Shown here piece after piece: positions 6,371 through 13,905 of a stretch of 17,453 bases of DNA. The DNA comes from Burkholderiales bacterium (GTDB lineage Bacteria > Pseudomonadota > Gammaproteobacteria > Burkholderiales > Burkholderiaceae_C), in assembly GCA_947448105.1 (NCBI GenBank), contig CANFNE010000019.1, positions 1 through 17,453 on the forward strand, written 5' to 3'. A model generated the notes under the pieces. It saw only the letters and a list, made by a program, of their open reading frames with translations. It ran no database searches and was not told the DNA's origin. Position 1 is the stretch's first letter. Each line of letters opens with the position of its first letter. The translations under genes were made by a program, and so were the position numbers.

Positions 6371-9235
6371 ATGCCCCCCATGCACCAAGCCCCCAACACC
6401 CTTTTGCTGATCGACGGATCAAGTTATTTGTACCGCGCCTTCCACGCCATGCCGGATTTGCGCGCCATCCCCGGCGACCCCAGCAGCAGCCCCACCGGCG
6501 CGGTGCGCGGCATGGTCAATATGATGCAGGCGCTCAAAAAGGAGGTGCCTGCAGCTTACGTGGCCTGTGTTTTTGACGCTAAAGGCCCGACCTTTCGCGA
6601 TGCCATCTACCCCCAGTACAAAGCCCAGCGCGCGCCCATGCCCGACGATTTGCGCCTGCAAATTGCGCCCATCCACGAGGTGGTGCACCTCTTGGGCATG
6701 CGGGTGCTTGACGTGCCCGGCGTGGAAGCCGATGACGTGATCGGCACGCTGGCCGTGCTGGCTGCAGCCCAAGGCATGGAGGTGGTGGTCAGCAGCGGCG
6801 ACAAAGACCTGGCGCAACTGGTCAACGAGCGCATCACCATCATTGACACCATGAACGGCAAGCGCCGGGATATGGCCGGGGTGTTGGAAGAATTTGGCGT
6901 GCCTGCGCACCTCATGCTCGACTACCAGACTCTGGTGGGGGACACGGTGGACAACGTGCCCGGCGTGTCCAAGGTGGGCCCCAAGACGGCGGTCAAGTGG
7001 CTGCAGGAATACGGCAATCTGGAATCGGTGGTGGCCAACGCCGACCACATCAAAGGCGTGGTCGGTGAAAACCTGCGCAAGGCGCTGGATTGGCTGCCCA
7101 CCGGGCGCCAACTGCTGACCATCAAGACCGACTGCGACCTGCGGGACTGGCTGCCGGGGCTGCCCGCGTTTGACGAACTGCGCGCCCGCCCTGAAGAAAC
7201 TGCCGGTTTGCACGACTTTTACGAGCGCGTGGGCTTCAAGGGCCTGGCCCGTGCGGCGGCAGCCCACATGGCCAAAGAGGCGCCCCGCGTAAGCGCGTCC
7301 GGCGCGCCGGATCTGTTTTCTGACGGCACGGCTGTTCGGGCCAGCGTCGCCGGCGCCACCCCGGCAGACGCTGGTACCGCCGCAGACGCGCTGGGCCAAA
7401 CCAGCTTGTTTGGCGACGACGCCCCGGTGCGCGCCACCCGTTACGAAACCGTGCTCACCTGGGACGCGCTGGAGCGCTGGCTGGCGGTGGTGCAGGGCGC
7501 CGACTTGGTGGCCGTGGACACCGAAACCACATCGATCGACGAGATGCGTGCCGAAATCGTCGGCATCAGTCTGTGCGTGCAAGCCGGTGAGGCCGCCTAC
7601 ATTCCGCTGGCGCACCGCTACCCCGGCGCGCCCGAGCAGCTGCCGCGTGAGGAAGTGCTCGCGCGTCTTAAGCCCTGGCTGCAAGACGCGCTGCGCCACA
7701 AGCTGGGCCAGCACGTCAAATACGACCGCCATGTGTTTGCCAACCATGGCATTGAGGTGCAGGGCTACGCCCACGACACCATGCTGCAAAGCTATGTGCT
7801 CGAAGTGCACAAGCCCCACGGCCTGGCCAGCCTGGCCGAGCGCCATTTGGGGCGCAGCGGCCTGAGCTTTGAAGACCTGTGCGGCAAGGGCGCCAGCCAA
7901 ATCTGCTTTGACCAGGTGGACATCACCCGCGCCGCGCAATACGCCTGCGAAGACGCCGACATGACGCTCGAAGTGCACCAGATCCTCTGGCCGCAGGTCG
8001 CCGCCGTTGAGAAGCTGCGCTTTGTGTACGACTTGGAAATCGCCAGCAGCGAGGCGCTGTACCGCATTGAGCGCAACGGCGTGCTGATTGACGCGCCCAC
8101 CTTGGCCGCGCAAAGCCAGACCCTGGGCGCGCGCATCCTGGAGTTGGAAACCGAGGCCCACGCCTTGGCCGGTCAGCCCTTTAACTTGAGCAGCCCCAAA
8201 CAAATTGGAGAGATATTCTTTACCAAGCTCGGCCTGCCTGTCGTCAAGAAAACCGCCACCGGCGCCCCCAGCACCGACGAGGAAGTGCTGGAAAAGCTGG
8301 CCGAAGACTTTCCGCTGCCTGCCAAAATTTTGGAGCACCGGGGTCTGTCTAAGCTCAAAGGCACCTACACCGACAAGCTGGCCCAACTCGCCCACCCGCG
8401 CACGGGCAGGGTGCACACGCACTACGCCCAGGCCGTGGCGGTCACCGGGCGCTTGTCGAGCAACGACCCCAATTTGCAGAACATTCCCATCCGCACGCCC
8501 GAGGGGCGCCGGGTACGCGAGGCCTTTGTGGCGCCTGCGGGCAGCGTGATTGCCAGCGCCGATTACAGCCAGATCGAGCTGCGCATCATGGCGCACATCA
8601 GCGGGGACGAGGCACTGTTGCACGCCTTCCAGCAAGGCCTGGACGTGCACCGTGCCACCGCCGCTGAAGTGTTTGGCGTCGCGGTGGACCAGGTGAGCAA
8701 CGAGCAGCGGCGCTACGCCAAGGTCATCAACTTTGGCCTGATCTACGGCATGAGCGCCTTTGGTTTGGCGCGCAACTTGGGCATCGACAACACCGCAGCC
8801 AAAAACTACATCGAGCGCTACTTTGCGCGGTTCTCCGGGGTGAAGCGCTATATGGACGAGACCCGCGCCCAGGCCAAGGCGCGCGGCTATGTAGAAACCG
8901 TGTTTGGCAGGCGCCTGTACCTGCCCGAAATCAATTCCCCCAACGGCCAGCGCCGCGCCGGGGCCGAACGCGCCGCCATTAACGCGCCCATGCAGGGCAC
9001 GGCGGCAGATTTGATCAAGCTGAGCATGGTCAAGGTGCAGCAGGTCTTGGACGCCGAACACCGTGCCACCAAGATGATCATGCAAGTGCATGACGAACTG
9101 GTGTTTGAGGTGCCGCAGGCCGAGGTGGATTGGCTCAAGCTCGAAATTCCCCGCCTGATGGCCGATGTGGCCACGCTCAAAGTGCCGCTCTTGGCCGAAA
9201 TGGGCGTGGGCCCGAACTGGGACCAGGCGCATTGA
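6371..9235 (+). CDS. polA: DNA polymerase I
   Basis: The 954-residue protein is full length (E. coli 928). The 5'-3' exonuclease domain (about 8-300) shows LLLIDGSSYLYRAFHA and GVEADDVIG...SSGDKDLAQL. The 3'-5' proofreading domain (about 355-545) keeps its acidic residues: DTET (D383, E385), KYDRH (D452) and YACED (Y524, D528), so proofreading should be active. The polymerase domain has motif A ASADYSQIELR (D731), motif B RRYAKVINFGLIYG (K784, Y792) and motif C VHDE (H907, D908, E909). A low-complexity Ala-rich linker joins the exonuclease domains (about 293-355). It works in Okazaki-fragment processing and excision repair. The start is ambiguous: ATG at 6371 has AAAGG only 4 nt upstream, and ATG at 6380 (MHQAPNT) is also possible. 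The longer ORF from 6236 overlaps homoserine kinase and is unlikely. Confidence 0.97.
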   Translation: MPPMHQAPNTLLLIDGSSYLYRAFHAMPDLRAIPGDPSSSPTGAVRGMVNMMQALKKEVPAAYVACVFDAKGPTFRDAIYPQYKAQRAPMPDDLRLQIAPIHEVVHLLGMRVLDVPGVEADDVIGTLAVLAAAQGMEVVVSSGDKDLAQLVNERITIIDTMNGKRRDMAGVLEEFGVPAHLMLDYQTLVGDTVDNVPGVSKVGPKTAVKWLQEYGNLESVVANADHIKGVVGENLRKALDWLPTGRQLLTIKTDCDLRDWLPGLPAFDELRARPEETAGLHDFYERVGFKGLARAAAAHMAKEAPRVSASGAPDLFSDGTAVRASVAGATPADAGTAADALGQTSLFGDDAPVRATRYETVLTWDALERWLAVVQGADLVAVDTETTSIDEMRAEIVGISLCVQAGEAAYIPLAHRYPGAPEQLPREEVLARLKPWLQDALRHKLGQHVKYDRHVFANHGIEVQGYAHDTMLQSYVLEVHKPHGLASLAERHLGRSGLSFEDLCGKGASQICFDQVDITRAAQYACEDADMTLEVHQILWPQVAAVEKLRFVYDLEIASSEALYRIERNGVLIDAPTLAAQSQTLGARILELETEAHALAGQPFNLSSPKQIGEIFFTKLGLPVVKKTATGAPSTDEEVLEKLAEDFPLPAKILEHRGLSKLKGTYTDKLAQLAHPRTGRVHTHYAQAVAVTGRLSSNDPNLQNIPIRTPEGRRVREAFVAPAGSVIASADYSQIELRIMAHISGDEALLHAFQQGLDVHRATAAEVFGVAVDQVSNEQRRYAKVINFGLIYGMSAFGLARNLGIDNTAAKNYIERYFARFSGVKRYMDETRAQAKARGYVETVFGRRLYLPEINSPNGQRRAGAERAAINAPMQGTAADLIKLSMVKVQQVLDAEHRATKMIMQVHDELVFEVPQAEVDWLKLEIPRLMADVATLKVPLLAEMGVGPNWDQAH

Positions 9236-9372
9236 CCTGGGTGCGCCAGCGCACACGGTGCTGCGGCACAATCGCCCCGCTGACCTTGGGGTGCAAAACC
9301 CGTGCACCACGCCACTGGCGCTGTCTTGGGCGTGTACCAAAGGCGCGTTTTTCAAACCCAGGGATAACCCAT

Positions 9373-10266
9373 ATGAACCAAGACACCATGCAAGACGCCC
9401 ACGCCCTGTTGGACGCACGTTCCAGCGACGCCCAACCCAGCCGCCGCACGGCCCTCAAAGCCGCCGCAGGTGCCGGTTTTGCTGCCGCCGTGCTGCCAGT
9501 CTCCGCCCAAACCCTGGTCGTCACATCCAGTGATGGTTTGCTGGCCGGCCCAGTCAAGATTGATGTGAACGGCTACGCCTTGCCCGCCTACCGCGCAGCG
9601 CCCTTGGGCGCCAAAAATGCGCCGGTAGTGCTTGTGGTGCCCGAAATCTTTGGCCTGCACGAGCACATTGCAGACGTGACGCGCCGCCTGGCGCACCTGG
9701 GATACCTGGCCATTGCGCCAGACCTGATGGCGCGCCAGGGCGACGCATCCAGCTACGCCGACATGGGCAAGCTCATGGCCGAAGTCGTGTCTCAAGTGCC
9801 CGACGCCCAAGTCCTGGCCGACCTGGACGCCATAGTGGCCTGGGCCGCTGGCAACGGCGGCGACACCGCGCGTCTGGCGGTGACGGGCTTTTGCTGGGGT
9901 GGGCGCATCGTGTGGCTCTACACCGCGCACCAGCCCAGGGTCAAAGCCGGTATCGCCTGGTATGGCCGCCTGGTGGGCCAAAGCACGCCCAACACACCGC
10001 AGCACCCGGTGGACGTGGCGGCCAAGCTGCACGCGCCGGTGCTGGGACTGTATGGCGGCGCAGACACCGGCATCCCGCAGGCCACGGTGGACGCCATGCA
10101 GGCAGCGCTGGCCAACGCACAGGCACCCGCCAAAGCGTCGCAATTCGTGGTGTACCCCGACACGCCGCATGCTTTTCATGCCGACTACCGCCCGTCCTAC
10201 CGCAAGGAAGCGGCGCAGGACGCTTGGCAGCGCCTGACGCGGTGGCTCAAGCAGCACGGCGTGTGA
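9373..10266 (+). CDS. Tat-exported dienelactone hydrolase family protein
   Basis: The 297-residue protein starts MNQDTMQDAH; an AGGGA ribosome site lies 8 nt before the ATG. Residues 23-46 form a twin-arginine signal: SRRTALK, an Ala-rich core, then SAQ before a likely cleavage at 46. The mature part is a dienelactone-hydrolase alpha/beta fold. It has VVPEIFGLHEHI (89-99), the Cys nucleophile in GFCWGG (Cys174), the acid in GGADTGIP (Asp231) and the base in TPHAFHAD (His266). Classical dienelactone hydrolases (ClcD) are cytoplasmic enzymes of chloroaromatic breakdown. Tat-exported homologues are common in proteobacteria and their substrates are poorly known, so I do not name a pathway. The ZIP transporter follows after 31 bp. 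The 137-bp gap after polA holds a small hairpin (9290-9308) with no T-run. Confidence 0.9.
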   Translation: MNQDTMQDAHALLDARSSDAQPSRRTALKAAAGAGFAAAVLPVSAQTLVVTSSDGLLAGPVKIDVNGYALPAYRAAPLGAKNAPVVLVVPEIFGLHEHIADVTRRLAHLGYLAIAPDLMARQGDASSYADMGKLMAEVVSQVPDAQVLADLDAIVAWAAGNGGDTARLAVTGFCWGGRIVWLYTAHQPRVKAGIAWYGRLVGQSTPNTPQHPVDVAAKLHAPVLGLYGGADTGIPQATVDAMQAALANAQAPAKASQFVVYPDTPHAFHADYRPSYRKEAAQDAWQRLTRWLKQHGV

Positions 10267-10286
10267 GCCTGGTTTTTCTACAGCGC

Positions 10287-10291
10287 GAAGG
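10287..10291 (+). promoter_or_regulatory. Ribosome binding site that fixes the ZIP transporter start
   Basis: GAAGG lies 6 nt before the ATG at 10298. This favours that ATG over the in-frame TTG one codon earlier at 10295. Confidence 0.6.
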
Positions 10292-10297
10292 TTATTG

Positions 10298-11128
10298 ATG
10301 ACTCTGTTTGCTATTGTGCTTGGCACCCTGTTTGCGGGCGTAGGAAGCGTCTGGCTTGCCGCCGCCCTGAGTTTTGGCGTGCTGGCGCGTTACACCCAGC
10401 ACATGCTGAGCCTGGCGGCAGGCGCCTTGCTGGCAACCGCCTTCATGCACCTTTTGCCCGAAGCGTTTGAGAGCGACATCGGTCCTGATCATCTGTTTAT
10501 GACGCTGCTCATTGGGCTGGTGTTTTTCTTTTTGCTCGACAAGGCCGAGCTTTGGCACCACGGGCACGAACACGGGGCGCACACGCCCGACGCTGCACCT
10601 GCGGCAGAACACGCACACGCCTCCCACGCCCACGCGCATGGTGCTGCACACGACCACGGGCATTCGCACGCCCACAGCGGCGGCGGCTGGGCGGTGCTCG
10701 CAGGCGACAGCGTGCATTGTTTTGGCGACGGCGTGCTGATCGCGGCAGCCTTTATGGCCGACATGCGCTTGGGCGCTATTGCTGCGCTGGCCGTGCTGGC
10801 GCACGAGGTGCCGCACCACATGGGCGACCTCATGGTCTTGCGCTCGAGCACCACGGACCGCAAGGCGGCGCTGATCAAGGTTTCGCTGGCCGGTTCGGTT
10901 ACCGCGCTGGGCGGCGTGCTGGGCTTTTGGCTGGTCGAGCAGCTCGCAGAGTTGTTGCCTTACTTTTTGGTGGTGGCTTCGAGCAGCTTTATGTACGTGG
11001 CGCTGGCCGATTTGATTCCGCAGCTGCAAAAACGCCTGGGCGCGCGGCAGACCGCAGCGCAGATCGCCTGGTTGCTGATCGGTATTGGCCTGGTTACTTT
11101 GGTCAGCACGCTGGCGCACCCGCATTAG
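10298..11128 (+). CDS. ZIP family divalent metal transporter
   Basis: The 276-residue inner-membrane protein has about eight membrane segments, the ZIP layout. A loop at 87-126 between segments 3 and 4 holds 15 histidines in HxH repeats, as in many ZIP proteins, and probably binds zinc on the cytoplasmic side. The transport-site segments are recognisable but altered. Segment 4 reads SVHCFGDG (H140, C141, D144), where most ZIP proteins have HNxxDG. Segment 5 reads AHEVPHHMGD (H169, E170, H173, H174, D177), where many have HExPxExGD. ZIP proteins usually move zinc, iron or related metals into the cytoplasm; which metal is used here cannot be told. It sits between the dienelactone hydrolase (31 bp upstream) and the RND outer-membrane gene (41 bp downstream), on the same strand. 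Confidence 0.9.
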   Translation: MTLFAIVLGTLFAGVGSVWLAAALSFGVLARYTQHMLSLAAGALLATAFMHLLPEAFESDIGPDHLFMTLLIGLVFFFLLDKAELWHHGHEHGAHTPDAAPAAEHAHASHAHAHGAAHDHGHSHAHSGGGWAVLAGDSVHCFGDGVLIAAAFMADMRLGAIAALAVLAHEVPHHMGDLMVLRSSTTDRKAALIKVSLAGSVTALGGVLGFWLVEQLAELLPYFLVVASSSFMYVALADLIPQLQKRLGARQTAAQIAWLLIGIGLVTLVSTLAHPH

Positions 11129-11169
11129 CGCCGCTGCCGTACACCGTTATTGCTGCATTTTTTGAACTT

Positions 11170-12633
11170 ATGAAACGTATCTCTGTGCGCACCGTTCGCG
11201 GTCTCGGTCCAATACTGCGTTGGCCAGGGCTGGCCATGTGCGCGCTTTTGCTTTCGGCGTGCGCGCTGGGCCTGCCGCCAAAGAGCGTGTCGTCGCAGGT
11301 GAGCCCGCAATGGCAAGCGCCGCTGCCGCACCAAGGCCAGCGCAGCAGCCTGCGCGGATGGTGGCAAGCCCAGGGCGACCCGCTGTTGCTCGATTTGCTG
11401 GACGCCGCGCAGGACGCCAGCGCCAGCGTGGCACAGGCCGGGGCGCGGCTGCAGTCGGCGCGCGCCAGTCAGGCTGCGGCGCGGGCCGCACTCCTGCCGC
11501 GTGTGGACGGCAGTCTGGCCACCAGCCGGGGCCAGACCCAACCGGCCATACCGGTGGCTACCAGCAGCACCTTGGGCGCACAGGCTTCGTGGGAGCTCGA
11601 TGTGGTGGGCGCCAACCGGGTGGTCAAAGACGCCGCTGATGCGCAGGCGCAAGCCGGACAAGCCCAGTGGCACGATGCCCGCGTGGCAGTGGCCGCCGAG
11701 GTCGCCAACACCTACTTTGCCTTGCGCGCCTGCCGCCGCCAAGCCGAGATAGCTGAGCGTGACGCGGCCTCGCGCCAGGAGACCGCGCGCCTCACCGCGC
11801 TGTTGCTGCGCGCCGGCCTGGCCCGCAGCGGCGACCTGGCCTTGGCCCAAGCCAGTGCGGCCGACAGCCGGCGCCGCCTGACCCAGCAACACGCCGATTG
11901 CGACCTGTCGGTCAAAGCGCTGGTGGCCTTGACGGCGCTGGACGAACCGCTGCTTCGCCAGCGCCTGGGCACCCATCCCCTGCCCGCGCCCGAACTGCCC
12001 GGTTTTGCGGTGGCCCAAGTACCGGCGCAAACCATCCGCCAGCGCCCGGACGTGTTTGCCGCCGAGCGTGATGTGGTCGTGGCCAGTGCCGCCGTGGGAA
12101 GCGCCCAGGCCCAGCGCTGGCCGCGCTTGACCTTGAACGGCGCGATTGGCGCCTTGCGCTACAGCAGCGCCGGAACCGACACCGATATGAGTACCTGGTC
12201 TTTTGGCCCGCTGGCCCTGAGCTTGCCCTTGTACGACGCCGGGCTGCGCGCCGCCAATGTGGACGCCGCGCAGGCCAACTACGCCCAAAGTGTGGTGGCT
12301 TACCGCGCCAAAGTCAGGGCGGCCGTGCGCGAGGTAGAAGACGCGTTGGTGGCCTTGCAAAGCGCCCAGGCCCGGCGCGCTGACGCGACGCTGGCTTTCA
12401 CGGGCTACGCCCAGGCGTTCGATTCCAGCAGCCAGCGCTACCAGCAAGGCATGGCCAGCCTGGTAGAGCTGGAAGAGGCACGGCGCTACGTTCTGGCCGC
12501 CGAGTCGGCGCTGGACGCGCTGGAGCTCGAGCGCCAACGCGCCTGGGTTAGCCTGTACCGCGCCGCTGGCGGCGGCTGGGAGCCTGAAGGCGCACAGGCC
12601 ACTTCCGCCTCCAGCCCCAGCGCCGCCCCCTGA
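11170..12633 (+). CDS. RND efflux outer-membrane lipoprotein, NodT/OprM type
   Basis: The 487-residue protein has a lipoprotein signal: basic start MKRISVRTVR, a hydrophobic core, and lipobox LSAC with acylated Cys31. Two outer-membrane efflux repeats follow, at roughly 70-265 and 285-470, with the long heptad-rich helices that build the periplasmic tunnel of TolC-like trimers. IRQRPDVFAAERDVV (about 290-305) is the hallmark of the second repeat in the NodT family, and FGPLALSLPLYDAGLRAANV leads into the last hairpin. It should form the outer-membrane exit duct for the adaptor and permease encoded next. No strong ribosome site precedes the ATG. The gap to the ZIP gene is 41 bp, so read-through transcription is likely. 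Confidence 0.93.
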   Translation: MKRISVRTVRGLGPILRWPGLAMCALLLSACALGLPPKSVSSQVSPQWQAPLPHQGQRSSLRGWWQAQGDPLLLDLLDAAQDASASVAQAGARLQSARASQAAARAALLPRVDGSLATSRGQTQPAIPVATSSTLGAQASWELDVVGANRVVKDAADAQAQAGQAQWHDARVAVAAEVANTYFALRACRRQAEIAERDAASRQETARLTALLLRAGLARSGDLALAQASAADSRRRLTQQHADCDLSVKALVALTALDEPLLRQRLGTHPLPAPELPGFAVAQVPAQTIRQRPDVFAAERDVVVASAAVGSAQAQRWPRLTLNGAIGALRYSSAGTDTDMSTWSFGPLALSLPLYDAGLRAANVDAAQANYAQSVVAYRAKVRAAVREVEDALVALQSAQARRADATLAFTGYAQAFDSSSQRYQQGMASLVELEEARRYVLAAESALDALELERQRAWVSLYRAAGGGWEPEGAQATSASSPSAAP

Positions 12634-12663
12634 TTTGCCAAACACCTCACAGATACCTGCCGC

Positions 12664-13896
12664 ATGAACCCGAAAGCTTCCCCCATGAATGTGTTGACCG
12701 TATTGCCCAAGCCGCGTCTGGCGCTGGGCCTGCTGGCGTTCGGCGCCTTGCTCGTAGTCTCGGGATTGCTGGCCGGCAAGTCACTTGCCGCCGACCCCAA
12801 GCCTGCCGCAGGCGTGTCGGCCAAACCGGCCCTGACTGTCAACACGGTACAAGCCACGGTGCGCAGCATTCCCACCACCCTGGCGGCCAACGGCAATGTG
12901 CTGGCCTGGCAAGAAGCCAGCGTGGGGGCCGAAATCGGCGGCGTGCGCGTCCAAGAGCTGCACGCCAATGTCGGCGACACGGTGCAGCGCGGCCAGTTGC
13001 TGGCCAGCCTGGTGTCCGACGGCGTGCAGGCTGATGTGGCCCTGGCGCGGGCCCAATGGGCCGAAGCCCAGGCCAATAGCGCCGACGCACTTGCCAACGC
13101 AGAGCGCGCCCGCAGCCTGCAAAACACCGGCGCGCTGAGCGCCCAGCAAATCGCCCAGCTGCTCACCGCCGAGCAAACCGCCAAGGCCCGCGTGGAGTCC
13201 GCCAAGGCCGGGCTGGACGCGCAACTGCTGCGCCTCCAATACACGCAGGTGCTGGCGCCGGACAGCGGCACCATTACCCAGCGCAGCGCTGCACTGGGTG
13301 CGGTGGTAGGCGCGGGCAGCGAGATGTTTCGCATGGTTCGCCAAGGCCGCCTGGAGTGGCGCGCCGAGCTGACGTCCGCCGAACTGGGCCGTGTGCCGGT
13401 GGGCACCTCGGTTGTAGTGAGCGCGCCCGGCGGCGCCCAGGCGCAAGGGCGGGTGCGCATGGTGGCGCCCACCGTTGACCCGCAGACCCGCCTGGGCTTG
13501 GTGTATGTCGATTTGCTGGCGTCCGCCGCCCCGTCCAAGACACCGCTTTCGCAAGGTTTCAAACCCGGCATGTACGCGCAAGGCAGTTTTGTCCTGGGCA
13601 AGTCCGACGGGCTGACGATTCCACAGCCCGCCGTGGTGGTGCGCGACGGCTTTAGCTATTGTTTTGCGGTGCAGCCGGACGGGCGGGTGGCACAGACCAA
13701 GATCAGCACCGGGCGCAGACTCGAAGGTGGCCTGGTAGAGGTGGTCGATGGACTTAGCACAGGTGCGCTCATCGTAGCCAGTGGTGCGGGGTTTCTGAAC
13801 GACGGCGATAAGGTCAAAACCGTGGCGACCACGCTTCAGGCCGCAGCGCAGCCAGCCAAGGCGCTACCTGCGGCCAGCGCGGCGCGCGCGCCTTAA
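12664..13896 (+). CDS. RND efflux periplasmic adaptor (membrane fusion protein)
   Basis: The 410-residue protein has an N-terminal membrane anchor or signal at about 18-43 (RLALGLLAFGALLVVSGLLA). The lipoyl-type halves lie near 78-118 (AEIGGVRVQELHANVGDTV) and 205-230 (LAPDSGTITQRSA). Between them, 118-200 forms an Ala- and Gln-rich alpha-helical hairpin that contacts the outer-membrane protein. A beta-barrel domain follows (about 235-320, ending GFKPGMYAQGSF), then a membrane-proximal domain containing IPQPAVVVRDG. This is the MexA/AcrA-type order. The start is 12664 or the second ATG at 12685; neither has a clear ribosome site. The stop codon at 13894 overlaps the Shine-Dalgarno of the permease. 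No Cys follows a lipobox, so a transmembrane anchor is more likely than acylation. Confidence 0.93.
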   Translation: MNPKASPMNVLTVLPKPRLALGLLAFGALLVVSGLLAGKSLAADPKPAAGVSAKPALTVNTVQATVRSIPTTLAANGNVLAWQEASVGAEIGGVRVQELHANVGDTVQRGQLLASLVSDGVQADVALARAQWAEAQANSADALANAERARSLQNTGALSAQQIAQLLTAEQTAKARVESAKAGLDAQLLRLQYTQVLAPDSGTITQRSAALGAVVGAGSEMFRMVRQGRLEWRAELTSAELGRVPVGTSVVVSAPGGAQAQGRVRMVAPTVDPQTRLGLVYVDLLASAAPSKTPLSQGFKPGMYAQGSFVLGKSDGLTIPQPAVVVRDGFSYCFAVQPDGRVAQTKISTGRRLEGGLVEVVDGLSTGALIVASGAGFLNDGDKVKTVATTLQAAAQPAKALPAASAARAP

Positions 13897-13900
13897 GGAG
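13894..13900 (+). promoter_or_regulatory. Strong Shine-Dalgarno that fixes the GTG start of the permease
   Basis: TAAGGAG combines the adaptor stop codon TAA with a near-perfect Shine-Dalgarno, 5 nt before GTG at 13906. It is the best ribosome site in the operon. It suggests that translation of the permease is coupled to termination on the adaptor, and it supports the non-ATG start. Confidence 0.8.
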
Positions 13901-13905
13901 CGGGT

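Noticed and set aside
9290..9308. GGTGCA/TGCACC hairpin in the gap after polA as a terminator
   Set aside because: Only a 6-bp stem with a 7-nt loop and no following T-run; alternative pairings exist.
6419..9418. Open minus-strand frame of 999 codons opposite polA
   Set aside because: It is almost exactly antisense to polA, is rich in His, Gly and Gln, and has no motif. Long antisense frames are expected in GC-rich genes with strong third-position bias.
11125..12645. Open minus-strand frame of 506 codons opposite the outer-membrane efflux gene
   Set aside because: Shadow of a high-GC gene with repetitive Gly, Ala and Gln composition. The plus strand has a lipobox and family motifs.
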